From Methylacidiphilales bacterium (GTDB lineage: Bacteria > Verrucomicrobiota > Verrucomicrobiia > Methylacidiphilales > UBA1321), in contig JAJSLK010000066.1 of the NCBI GenBank assembly GCA_021272165.1, forward strand, positions 1-41,507: a stretch of DNA of 41,507 bases, written 5' to 3'. Below the pieces are notes generated by a model. The model did no database searches and was not told the DNA's origin. It was given only the letters and a program-made list of their open reading frames with translations. The position numbers were made by a program, and so were the translations under genes. Of the stretch, positions 16,909 to 24,680 are shown in pieces. Every line of letters starts with the position of its first letter. The first letter of the stretch is position 1.

Positions 16909-17862
16909 TCAAAGCGCGGCGATGACCGCCTGAAAAACATCTTTCACCGGAAGACTTTTCAGGTCGGGTTTTCCCTGAAGGACGCGAACACCATTGCGGG
17001 GCGGCGCCCAGACGGCGGGATCAGTCGGACCGAAAAGGGCAATTACCGGGAGGTCGCGGCGTGAAGCCGCGGCGAGGTGGGTAATGCCGGAATCGTGGCC
17101 GAGATAGAGAACGGATTCGCGCAGAAGCGCGGTGAGGATCGGAAGCGGCAGGAGCCGGGCGCGGAGGTGGGGAAGATTTTTCCAGGCTTCGGATAACTGG
17201 CGGGCGGGTTCGGCATCGGCTTCGCCCTCGATGAGGAGAAGATTGGTCTGTGGGATTTTCGCGCAAAGGCGCCGGCCCAATTCGGCCCAGGAGTCGACGG
17301 GCCAATTTTTAATTTCGCCACCGCTGCCGGGGTGAATCGCAATCAGGCGTTTGTCGGGGGCGAGACCGGAAAGGAAGGCGCGGGCGGCGTCGCGATCGGC
17401 GGGGGTGGGGAAAAGCTCGGAAGCGGCCTGGGCGTCGCCGAGTTCGAGGCCGAGAGGCTGGAGAATTTTGGCAAAATGGAACGCGGCGGGTTGCTTGAAT
17501 TGCTCCGGGACGCGGGGGGAATGGGTAAGAATCTCTCCCGGCAGACAGCGTTGGAGATTGCTGAGGAAAAGGCCGTCGGGATCGTAGAAATAGGAGAGAA
17601 TGAGATCGAAGCCATTGATGTAGTCCATCCAGCCGGGGTCGAGGACGGCGCGCGGGGTGAAGAAGGCGCTCAAGGGGCCGTGGTTCACCGAGCGGATATC
17701 ATCCAGGTAAAAGCGGCGAAGGGCGATCTCGGCGAGGTGGGAATGGCCGAGAAGTTCAATACGGGCGTCGGGCCAGCGGTCACGCACGAGGCGGAGCATG
17801 GGCAGCGTGACGATGAAGTCGCCCAGCGCGCCGCCGCGAATGAAGAGAATGTTCGTCACCAA
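16909..17862 (-). CDS. Glycosyltransferase family 9 (heptosyltransferase-like)
   Basis: A 317-residue GT-B fold glycosyltransferase of the ADP-heptose:LPS heptosyltransferase family. It begins with ILFIRGGALGDFIVTLPMLR (5-24), the family's N-terminal motif with the acceptor-side Asp. It continues with IAIHPGSGGEIKNWPVDSWAEL (174-195, split here by description only) and ends with LGHDSGITHLAAA (254-266) and IALFGPTDPAVWAP, which form the nucleotide-sugar pocket. It probably adds a sugar to LPS core in the cytoplasm. The donor cannot be told from sequence. It lies 75 bases downstream of the HupE-like genes on the same strand and converges with the BON gene, 12 bases between the stops. Confidence 0.93.
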   Translation of the reverse strand: MVTNILFIRGGALGDFIVTLPMLRLVRDRWPDARIELLGHSHLAEIALRRFYLDDIRSVNHGPLSAFFTPRAVLDPGWMDYINGFDLILSYFYDPDGLFLSNLQRCLPGEILTHSPRVPEQFKQPAAFHFAKILQPLGLELGDAQAASELFPTPADRDAARAFLSGLAPDKRLIAIHPGSGGEIKNWPVDSWAELGRRLCAKIPQTNLLLIEGEADAEPARQLSEAWKNLPHLRARLLPLPILTALLRESVLYLGHDSGITHLAAASRRDLPVIALFGPTDPAVWAPPRNGVRVLQGKPDLKSLPVKDVFQAVIAAL

Positions 17863-17937
17863 CTGGAATTTTATAACATTTGCCGACGATTGTCCGCATC
17901 TTGAATGGATTTAAATTTCAGGGGAGCAGACTTCTCC

Positions 17938-18555
17938 TCAAATTTTGCCGTTTTTCAAAAAGAAGGCGAGGATGAGAACACTGATCGCCACAATCCACGA
18001 ACCCAGGATTCGGACCCCGATCCGGGACCATTGACGGGCGGGAAGAAGTGAAACATAGAAGGCAATGTAACCGACCATGACCAGAAGGCAGACCCACGTG
18101 GCGAAGAGGACTTCGCAGGCGACAATCATCGGAAGGCTGCCAAATCCCGAGTCCAACCCAATTCCCACTGCGGGCAGCACGAGCAGCAGAAGGTAAATCC
18201 AGCCTGGAGGTTTGAATCCCGAGGAAATCAAGGCTCCGAGGCCAAGGGACAGGCAAAACAACGGAACCTGCGGAATGCCCGAAAGGTTAATCACCGCGGC
18301 AAGCAACAACGCAACCGCCGTCGTGAAACCAAAAATCACGAGAGGGCTTTTTAGAGAAAGAAGCGGATGTTGTCCTAAAAACAGGCCAAGGCTTATCAGC
18401 AATAACAGATGCGCTGGCGTCTCCAATGGATGAAGAATTCCTCCGGCAAAAGGCCCCAGCCTCAGATCGCTATGGGCCTGGGCCGAGGTGGGAAAGAGCA
18501 AAAAGAGGAAAACAGGCCACCAGCTTCTGACCAGTCTCTGAATAAAGCTGCGCAT
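17938..18555 (-). CDS. HupE/UreJ-like membrane protein (third of three)
   Basis: A 205-residue membrane protein with a signal-like N-terminus (SWWPVFLFLLFPTSAQAHS) and about six hydrophobic segments. Directly after the cleavage site comes HSDLRLGPFAGGILHPLETPAHLL, which matches the HupE/UreJ entry motif (GGFxxGxxHPxxGxDHxL) except that the GLDH part reads ETPAH. HupE/UreJ proteins import nickel or cobalt. The altered DH motif suggests changed or lost metal handling. Start ATG 18555 follows the stop of the upstream gene by one base; an upstream in-frame start would overlap it by 32. Likely co-transcribed with the next two features. Confidence 0.75.
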   Translation of the reverse strand: MRSFIQRLVRSWWPVFLFLLFPTSAQAHSDLRLGPFAGGILHPLETPAHLLLLISLGLFLGQHPLLSLKSPLVIFGFTTAVALLLAAVINLSGIPQVPLFCLSLGLGALISSGFKPPGWIYLLLLVLPAVGIGLDSGFGSLPMIVACEVLFATWVCLLVMVGYIAFYVSLLPARQWSRIGVRILGSWIVAISVLILAFFLKNGKI

Positions 18556-18556
18556 C

Positions 18557-19162
18557 TTAAAGAAGGCCGAAAACAAACCCCAAACCAACCAGCGTGATCA
18601 CTCCGCCAAGACCCCGCACGACCATTTGTCCCCAACGCCAGTGGGTGAGAAGGCCGAGGGAAATCCCGGTCAGGTGCAACAAGCCGGTGGCAATGACGAA
18701 CCCAGCCGCGTAGGTGAAGGGATTCGCAAGGCGAGGGAGCTCCACACCGTGAGAATAGCCATGGAAAAACGCGAAGAAGCCCACGATGCAGGCGGCGATC
18801 CAAATAGGCGGTTTCGCCGCCGTCAGCACCACCCAACCGAGAGCCACACCCGAGAGGGCGATGGTCATTTCGACGCCGGGAAGAGGTCCGCAAAGCACAC
18901 CGAATGCGCCACCCACGGCCATGACGAGCGGAAAGACAACCGGCAGGAGCCAGATGGCCGGAGCGCCGAGATAGGCTCCCCAGAGACCAACCGCAACCAT
19001 CGCCACGACGTGGTCGAGACCTGTGATGGGATGTCTGACTCCGGCAATAAAGCCGCCCAGCGTGTTGGTTTCCGTATGAGCCTGCGCCAGAGAAGGTCCG
19101 GCCAGAAGCAGCAAAAGGAGGCAACGAAATTTGAGCAGGTGGCTTTTGTGCGGATTATTCAT
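18557..19162 (-). CDS. HupE/UreJ family nickel/cobalt transporter (second of three)
   Basis: A 201-residue protein with a signal peptide ending AQAH (about residue 29) and six hydrophobic segments. The segment GGFIAGVRHPITGLDHVVAM (36-55) is the full HupE/UreJ signature, and FFHGYSHGVELP (about 132-143) is the second His-rich family motif. HupE and UreJ import Ni2+ for hydrogenase or urease. Neither enzyme nor its maturation factors are in the window, so the metal and its use are open. It sits 14 bases downstream of the larger HupE-like gene and one base upstream of the third one. Confidence 0.92.
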   Translation of the reverse strand: MNNPHKSHLLKFRCLLLLLLAGPSLAQAHTETNTLGGFIAGVRHPITGLDHVVAMVAVGLWGAYLGAPAIWLLPVVFPLVMAVGGAFGVLCGPLPGVEMTIALSGVALGWVVLTAAKPPIWIAACIVGFFAFFHGYSHGVELPRLANPFTYAAGFVIATGLLHLTGISLGLLTHWRWGQMVVRGLGGVITLVGLGFVFGLL

Positions 19163-19176
19163 GGGCGGCGGATGGT

Positions 19177-20481
19177 CTAATTCTTCAGGGGATCCAGATT
19201 ACTTTTGTTTCCGGAATTCTTTGCATTTTCAAACTTTCCTTCAGCCAGCATGGTCAGAATACAGGGACCGAGGATTCGGGTGAGCTGGTAGCCGGTCCAA
19301 AGGAGCAAAAGAAAAGCGGCCCCCATGCAGACAGGAACCGCAAAAAAGTATTTATCGTATACTCCCCAAAAGAAATCGAGGATCTCCTTTTGAGGAAGAG
19401 GGAGTTGGCCGATACGATCCAGGGCGGCAAATAATCCATAAAGGCCGATGAGGAGGCTTGCCGGGACGGCAATCCGGCTTTGATACCAGGAGGAATGCCA
19501 CCACCAGGCGGTGATCAGTCCTACGACGCCGATGACGGCAAGCTGGCCTAATTCGATCCCAAAATTTGCTCCGAAGAGGGCAAGGTAGAACGTATTCCCG
19601 GGCCACTTGATTTCTGATAGTCGTCCGGCAAAGCCCATGCCATGGATTAGTCCGAATCCACCCACAATCAGGATGCGGGCCCAGCGTGGAGAATCGCGCC
19701 ACAAGCAGTTTTCAAAAGCCACCACGGCAATCGAAACGGCGATGCCAATTTCGACAAAATGTTCCCAGAAGCGCCCGATGATAAAGACACCGGTCATGGT
19801 CAGGCCGAGCGTTATGCTATGTGCCAGGGTAAAGCTCGTGACCAGCCACAGCAAATCGCGAAAGCGGCGGGCGGCCAGATAGATGCCCAGGACAAACAAG
19901 ATGTGATCGAGGCCAAAAGGGACAATATGTTCGAAACCGATAAGAATAGATCGCGACAACGCCCGCCACCACGGGATATTTTCCTCCAGCACAAGCTGGA
20001 TGATCGTCATCCGCTTGGCGTTGTCGCGAACTTCAATGTCATTGGAGGCAAATGCCGAATGGATCAATCCGACGTGTTCCCACACGATTTTTACCGAAAT
20101 GAATTTTGGCAAGGGCGCCTGGCCTGACCCGGCGGCAGGGACTGGAACGGTCACGTCCGTTGGTGACAGCCGCCGGTCGCCAACCTTGAGTAATAATTCA
20201 TCCTGAAAAAAATGCTGGAGAACCGGAGATCGATTGCGAAGTTCGGCCCAGTTTTTCACCAGCCCGATCGGCCCGATGTCCATGGAGTTTAAGCGTGCGG
20301 CGGGAAGATCGAGAATCAGAACGACGCTGCCATTCGCCTGGGAGGTGATTTTTCCTCCCATGATTTCGACTCGCATGGGGTCCGCCTGAGCCAAATTGGT
20401 CAGGCAGATTAGGAGAAATGCGACAAGATAACCAAATTTCACGGGACTTGGTTCCAGCGCATTTTTCGCTGATGATTTCAT
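19177..20481 (-). CDS. HupE/UreJ-like protein with extracytoplasmic N-terminal domain (first of three)
   Basis: A 434-residue protein. An N-terminal signal (FGYLVAFLLICLTNLAQA) is followed by a beta-rich exported domain at about 35-190. The C-terminal membrane domain begins with GFEHIVPFGLDHILFVLGIY (about 203-222) and contains TLAHSITLGLTM, VVAFENCLW and GLIHGMGFAG. These His/Asp-bearing motifs define the larger HupE/UreJ_2 type. Known members are poorly characterised but are grouped with Ni/Co transporters. The start (ATG 20481) precedes a plausible signal region. First gene of a three-gene HupE-type operon, with the promoter presumably in the 211-base divergent gap to the BamD-like gene. 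Confidence 0.85.
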   Translation of the reverse strand: MKSSAKNALEPSPVKFGYLVAFLLICLTNLAQADPMRVEIMGGKITSQANGSVVLILDLPAARLNSMDIGPIGLVKNWAELRNRSPVLQHFFQDELLLKVGDRRLSPTDVTVPVPAAGSGQAPLPKFISVKIVWEHVGLIHSAFASNDIEVRDNAKRMTIIQLVLEENIPWWRALSRSILIGFEHIVPFGLDHILFVLGIYLAARRFRDLLWLVTSFTLAHSITLGLTMTGVFIIGRFWEHFVEIGIAVSIAVVAFENCLWRDSPRWARILIVGGFGLIHGMGFAGRLSEIKWPGNTFYLALFGANFGIELGQLAVIGVVGLITAWWWHSSWYQSRIAVPASLLIGLYGLFAALDRIGQLPLPQKEILDFFWGVYDKYFFAVPVCMGAAFLLLLWTGYQLTRILGPCILTMLAEGKFENAKNSGNKSNLDPLKN

Positions 20482-20692
20482 TCAAAGCAACAGATTAGGA
20501 GGAAGGACTGGCCAAAGCAACGCCTATGTTTAGGCCATAGAAACGGAACAACTTGTCCCGATATAGCGCGCCACGAGGTAGGTTTTGGGAGAAGCCTGAA
20601 ATGACTGAGAAGTTCATGATATTAAATCAGGATGCAGGAACCTCCCGCAGCGGCTTGACCCTCCTTTGGCGAAGAGGTACTCTAACCCCTCC

Positions 20693-21973
20693 ATGCCCCA
20701 TTTCCGTAAGCTTCTTTGTGCCTTGGTGGCATTGGCCCTGGCCGTGCCAATGGTCCGGGCGGAATTGGTCTGGCGACCGGGCGAGGGCTGGTCGGATGAA
20801 AGCGGGGGCGATGTTTCGGCGTCGAGTTCCCGCGACCAGTTGGAACTGGCGCACAAACTGGAGGCGCAGGGCCAGCGCGACGACGCGCTGAAGGCATATA
20901 AGAATTTGCTCCGACGCTGGCCGCTTTCATTTTTCGCGCCGGAAGCCCAATATCGCGTGGGCAAGATCCAGGAGGATGAGGGCGATTTCGCGGCCGCATT
21001 CCAGGCGTTCCAGAAAATGGTGACGAAGTATCCCTCAAGCGATTATTTCGAGCAGGCGCTGGGGGAACAATACCGGATCGCGAATCTGTTTCTGGCCGGT
21101 GAGCCGCAGCGAATCTGGAAGATTCCGGTCGGGCCGTCGATGGACCGCACGGTCGACATGTACGAGCAGATCATCAAGAACGCGCCCTACGGGACCTATG
21201 CGCCGCAGGCGCAGTTCAAGATCGGCCTGGCGCGGGAACAGCAGCGGCGTTTCAGCGACGCGGTGGATGCCTACCAGAAGGTGCTCGATAATTACCCGAC
21301 CAATCCGGTGGCTTCGAGCGCGCAATACCAGATCGGTTATGCCTGGATGCGTTCCTGCCAGAGCGGCGATTATGACCAGGGGGCGGCAAGGAAGGCGATC
21401 GACGCTTTTCAGGATTTCCTCGTCCGCTATCCGTCGAGCGATAAGGCGGAGCAGGCCCAGGAGAATATCCAGAAACTGGGCTCGCGACAGACGCAGGGCG
21501 CATTCGACATCGCGAAATTTTACGAGACGCAGCACGATCCGCGCGCCGCATTTATCTATTATAACGAGGTCATCCGGGAAGACCCGAATGGCCCGCAAGC
21601 GCAGGTCGCGAAGAAGCGGGTGCAGGAATTACGCCCGGTGGTGGAGGCGCTGCCCGGCGGCCTCGGACCTGATGGTTCGGGAACGCCGGCCCCGGTCCAA
21701 ACCGTGGCGAGCGGGCCGCAGTCCCCGGTTTCCTCGGATGCAGGACCGCCGGAGGGTCCTGCCACGAACTCGGCCCCGATGGACGCGGCGGCGGGGGCGC
21801 TTCCGGCCGATCCCAACGCGCCGGTGACGACGTCGTCGCCGGGCGAGACGGCAGCGAGCACCGGACAGGCGGACAATCCGGCGCCGCCCGCAACGAACAG
21901 CGCGCCGGCTTCCGTGCCCGTATCCGGAGCTCCTCCAGCGCCGGCGGACCCTCCCCCGCAGACATCCCCATGA
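20693..21973 (+). CDS. BamD-like TPR outer membrane assembly protein
   Basis: A 426-residue exported TPR protein resembling BamD/YfiO, which helps BamA insert outer membrane proteins. A signal peptide spans about 1-23 (ending PMVRA). TPR-like repeats follow: LELAHKLEAQGQRDDALKAY at 51-70, FAPEAQYRVGKIQEDEGDFA at about 83-102, and later QFKIGLAREQQRRFSDAVDAY and AQYQIGYAWM. Two differences from E. coli BamD stand out: there is no lipobox Cys at the signal end, and residues from about 320 to the end are a long Pro/Ala/Ser-rich tail of low complexity. ATG 20693 is chosen because it starts the signal peptide. Its stop overlaps the LptE-like gene by four bases (ATGA), pairing two outer-membrane assembly factors. 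Confidence 0.8.
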   Translation: MPHFRKLLCALVALALAVPMVRAELVWRPGEGWSDESGGDVSASSSRDQLELAHKLEAQGQRDDALKAYKNLLRRWPLSFFAPEAQYRVGKIQEDEGDFAAAFQAFQKMVTKYPSSDYFEQALGEQYRIANLFLAGEPQRIWKIPVGPSMDRTVDMYEQIIKNAPYGTYAPQAQFKIGLAREQQRRFSDAVDAYQKVLDNYPTNPVASSAQYQIGYAWMRSCQSGDYDQGAARKAIDAFQDFLVRYPSSDKAEQAQENIQKLGSRQTQGAFDIAKFYETQHDPRAAFIYYNEVIREDPNGPQAQVAKKRVQELRPVVEALPGGLGPDGSGTPAPVQTVASGPQSPVSSDAGPPEGPATNSAPMDAAAGALPADPNAPVTTSSPGETAASTGQADNPAPPATNSAPASVPVSGAPPAPADPPPQTSP

Positions 21974-22491
21974 GCCGAACTGTGACCAAAGCCGCTCTGG
22001 CCGTGCTTGTTGTCCTGGCCCTTGGCGGCTGCGCGGGCTATCGCGTAGGCGACATTTCGGGCCGCAATCTCCAAGGGGTGCGCAGTGTCTATGTGCCGAC
22101 GGTGAAGAATATGAGCCTGGAGCCGGATCTCCAGCTGAGCGTGACAAACGCGCTGGTGCGCCGCTTCAATAATGACGGGACGCTGACCGTGACCCAGAAC
22201 TTGTCGGCCGATTCGGAGCTCGACGTGACGATCACGAATGTCCAGCACATCCCGATTCGCAGTAGTACGTCGGACGTGCTGGTGACGGCGGAATACCAGG
22301 TGACGATTGAGGCGACGGCGACTTTCGTGAACCGTAAGCTGGGACGGAAGATTTTCGAGAATACGCAGGTGGCGGGAAGCACGACTTTCTTTACGCAGAG
22401 CAACATTCAGGAAGGTGAACGGCAGGCGTTGCCGCTGGCCGCGGAGGACCTGGCGAACAATACCGTCAAGCTCGTCACCGAGGGGTGGTAA
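21970..22491 (+). CDS. lptE: LptE-like LPS assembly lipoprotein
   Basis: A 173-residue lipoprotein. The signal ends in LALGGC with Cys21 as the lipidated residue, followed by AGYRVGD, as in the LptE family (CGYhLRG in enterics). The body has VRSVYVPTVKNMSLEPDLQLSVTNALVRRF read across about 36-65 and VTAEYQVTIEATATFVN (about 98-114), the alternating strand pattern of this family. LptE plugs the LptD channel that places LPS in the outer leaflet. LptD is not in the window. Translationally coupled to the BamD-like gene through an ATGA overlap. Confidence 0.85.
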   Translation: MSRTVTKAALAVLVVLALGGCAGYRVGDISGRNLQGVRSVYVPTVKNMSLEPDLQLSVTNALVRRFNNDGTLTVTQNLSADSELDVTITNVQHIPIRSSTSDVLVTAEYQVTIEATATFVNRKLGRKIFENTQVAGSTTFFTQSNIQEGERQALPLAAEDLANNTVKLVTEGW

Positions 22492-22503
22492 AATTTGCAG
22501 GCT

Positions 22504-22537
22504 GCCGAATTTTCGGCGGTACAGGGTGATTTCACCC
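22504..22537. repeat. Two tandem 14-base hairpins after the LptE-like gene
   Basis: GCCGAATTTTCGGC (22504-22517) and GGGTGATTTCACCC (22524-22537) are two adjacent perfect inverted repeats. Each can form a 5-bp stem closed by the same ATTT loop. They start 12 bases after the stop of the LptE-like gene. No strong U-run follows (GATTTCAAC), so they may slow or partly terminate transcription, or bind a regulator of the next gene. Confidence 0.45.
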
Positions 22538-22589
22538 GATTTCAACAAAGCCATTTGCCAAATGGTGCGAGGGCGGGTAAGAGGAGTAA

Positions 22590-23123
22590 ATGGCCGGAGA
22601 GAAGAAATCGCGCAAGAAGCCGACGATGCTCGGCATTATTTCGCCGGAAGAATTGCTGCGGGAGTTTCCCGGCGCGAAAAAAATTGCCCACGAACCGGGC
22701 AGCCTGATTTTCCGCGAAGGTTCGCCGGCGGGATGTTGCTATGTCATCACGCGCGGACAGGTGGAGATTCTCAAGAAGACGCGGAAGGGTGAAAATGTGG
22801 CCCTGGCCAAAGTGAGGCCGGGTGAATTTCTGGGCGAGATGGCGATGCTTTCCGGCGAGAAGCGCAGCGCGAGTGCGAAGGCGTTGACGCGGGTTGAGGC
22901 CATTGTCATCGAGCACACCGAATTCGTGGCGCAGTTGAAGGCTCAAAACGCTTTTGCCTGCCGCCTCCTACTGCAACTTTCCACGCTGCTGGCGACGCGT
23001 TGCCATCGTTTGCTGCGCCTGATTGCCCGCCAGCCCGAGGTCATTCCGATGGGCGCGAAGGCGTCCCCTCCCCTTGATGTCCGTGCCGTCCTCAACCGGG
23101 TCTATACCCTCTGGGCTGTTTAA
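22590..23123 (+). CDS. Cyclic-nucleotide-binding domain protein without DNA-binding domain
   Basis: A 177-residue protein with a cNMP-binding (CRP-type) domain at about 35-125. Visible motifs are GSLIFREGSPAGCCYVITRGQVEIL, read across 37-61, and PGEFLGEMAMLSGEKRSASAKA, read across about 76-97. The latter is the phosphate-binding cassette, where FLGEMAML plus the following Arg normally contact cAMP or cGMP. The remaining C-terminal residues are helical and contain no helix-turn-helix, so it is not a Crp-type transcription factor on its own. GAGGAG at 22581-22586 serves as ribosome site for ATG 22590. The partner it would control is unknown. A GT2 gene starts 31 bases on. Confidence 0.88.
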   Translation: MAGEKKSRKKPTMLGIISPEELLREFPGAKKIAHEPGSLIFREGSPAGCCYVITRGQVEILKKTRKGENVALAKVRPGEFLGEMAMLSGEKRSASAKALTRVEAIVIEHTEFVAQLKAQNAFACRLLLQLSTLLATRCHRLLRLIARQPEVIPMGAKASPPLDVRAVLNRVYTLWAV

Positions 23124-23154
23124 TCGGGGCGAAGTCTCCTCGATCCATGCCGGG

Positions 23155-23808
23155 ATGAAAGTCCTGGTGTTGATTCCCGCCCGCAACGAAGCTGCGGCGA
23201 TCGGCCATGTTGTGCGCGGGTGCCGCCGCGCCGGCTTTGCCGTTTGGGTGATCGACGACGCAAGCCACGATGCCACGGCGGAATTCGCGACGGAAGCGGG
23301 GGCGAAAGTGATTCCCGTTCCGGGTCCGCATCATGGCAAGACGGCGGCGCTGCATCATGCACTGACGCAATTGCCGGAAGGAATCGAATGGCTTTTCTTT
23401 CTTGATGGCGACGGTCAGCACCGGCCGGAGGATTTGGAGCAGTTTTGGCGCTTGCGGGAAGAGGCAGACCTGATCGTGGGTAACCGCTTTCCCGATGCGG
23501 CCCGGATGCCATTGGTGCGCCGGTGGACGAACCGGCTCATGTCATGGGTGCTGCGGCGGAGCAGAATCGCGGACAGCCAGTGCGGATTCCGATTGGTGCG
23601 GCGGGAGTGGCTCGATTCCTGGCTTCCGAGCGGACATCATTTTCAATTCGAGACCGAGATGGCGCTGCTGGCGGCGACACGTCCATGCCTGGTGCGAAAT
23701 CTGCCCATTCCCGCGATCTACGCGGGGGAGGAATCGAAGATCGTTCCGTGGCGCGACGCGCTTTATTTTGCCCGCTGCCTGCTGCGCCATCGGAGATCGT
23801 TTTCGTGA
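23155..23808 (+). CDS. Glycosyltransferase family 2 (dolichyl-phosphate-mannose-synthase-like)
   Basis: A 217-residue GT-A fold enzyme with no membrane segment. It has the nucleotide-binding start VLVLIPARNEAAAIGHVVRG (3-22), VIDDASHDAT (33-42), GKTAALHHAL (61-70) and the metal-binding FLDGDGQHRPED (83-94) with Asp84/Asp86. Later come VGNRF and DSQCGFRLVRR (about 142-152), typical of DPM/DPG-synthase-like GT2 enzymes, which pass a sugar to a lipid phosphate carrier. ATG 23155 begins right before the family's first strand. Its TGA stop overlaps the next start (TGATG), so it is coupled to the cupin genes. Confidence 0.92.
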   Translation: MKVLVLIPARNEAAAIGHVVRGCRRAGFAVWVIDDASHDATAEFATEAGAKVIPVPGPHHGKTAALHHALTQLPEGIEWLFFLDGDGQHRPEDLEQFWRLREEADLIVGNRFPDAARMPLVRRWTNRLMSWVLRRSRIADSQCGFRLVRREWLDSWLPSGHHFQFETEMALLAATRPCLVRNLPIPAIYAGEESKIVPWRDALYFARCLLRHRRSFS

Positions 23809-24161
23809 TGAACCTTCCGGCGACCCAACTGCTGGTGACGACGGCCAATTCGGTCGGCCAGCCGATTGCATATCCGCGGGAAGGGACGCCGGAGGTCACG
23901 GCCCTGCTGGCGGAAATGGCGCCAAGCGAGAAGACGGGCTGGCACAGTCATCCGGTTCCGCTGATGGGCTATATCCTCGAGGGCGAGCTGACCGTTTATC
24001 AGGTTACAGGCGAAAAGCGGGTCGTTCGCGCAGGCGAAGTTTCGCTCGAATCGGTGGGAGTGGCGCACAACGGCGTGAACGAAGGGAGTGTGCCCGTGAA
24101 GATGGTGGTTTTTGTCGTGGGGCTCAAGGATGTGCCCTTCACCGTCGAGGAAAAACCATGA
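23808..24161 (+). CDS. Cupin domain protein (cytoplasmic copy)
   Basis: A 117-residue single-domain cupin. The first cupin motif is TGWHSHPVPLMGYILEGELT (43-62) with metal-ligand candidates His46 and His48. The usual Glu ligand a few residues later is not seen. The second motif contains VAHNGVNEG (85-93) with His87. No signal peptide is present. Many such small cupins are of unknown function. Its start overlaps the GT2 stop, and its stop overlaps the start of a second cupin with the same motif order, so the two look like a duplicated pair. Confidence 0.88.
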   Translation: MNLPATQLLVTTANSVGQPIAYPREGTPEVTALLAEMAPSEKTGWHSHPVPLMGYILEGELTVYQVTGEKRVVRAGEVSLESVGVAHNGVNEGSVPVKMVVFVVGLKDVPFTVEEKP

Positions 24162-24592
24162 AGCGACGACTGGCCGGAATCCTTCTTTTTGCCGCGGCAA
24201 CGACGGTTCTGCTTCGCGCTGATTCAGGCGGGTCGGATTACAGCGGTGACGTGCGGGTCAAGGTGTTGCTCAAGACCGAGACCAATGTGGCAGGACAGAA
24301 GATCGAGTATCCGCCGGGCCCGGCGGAGGCCTCGGTGCTGCTTGTGGAAATTCCGTCCGGCATGCAGACTGGCTGGCATAAGCATCCGGTGCCGTTATTC
24401 GGGTATGTGCTGGCGGGAGAGGTGACGGTTACTCTGGCCGACGGTCGGAAGCACACCTTTCATGAGGGGGATGCGTTGGCCGAGTGTGTCAATATTCTTC
24501 ACAACGGCGTCAACGAGGGGAAGGAAACAACGAAGCTGCTGATTTTTGTCGCGGGAGAGAAGGGAGTGCCGTTCACGGTGAAGCAGAAATAA
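24158..24592 (+). CDS. Cupin domain protein (exported copy)
   Basis: A 144-residue cupin closely similar to the gene before it: TGWHKHPVPLFGYVLAGEVT matches TGWHSHPVPLMGYILEGELT, and ILHNGVNEG matches VAHNGVNEG. It differs by a signal peptide at residues 1-21 (RRLAGILLFAAATTVLLRA), which should send it to the periplasm. Start ATG 24158 overlaps the upstream stop (ATGA). The two genes appear to come from a tandem duplication that split into cytoplasmic and exported forms. Substrate unknown. Confidence 0.88.
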   Translation: MKRRLAGILLFAAATTVLLRADSGGSDYSGDVRVKVLLKTETNVAGQKIEYPPGPAEASVLLVEIPSGMQTGWHKHPVPLFGYVLAGEVTVTLADGRKHTFHEGDALAECVNILHNGVNEGKETTKLLIFVAGEKGVPFTVKQK

Positions 24593-24680
24593 GCGAAGTT
24601 GGTGGATCGGCTTTCTTACTTTTTTTGCGTGGTTTTGCGGTTCTGCTCGCATGAGTGCGAATCGGGATTAAAATGGAAAC

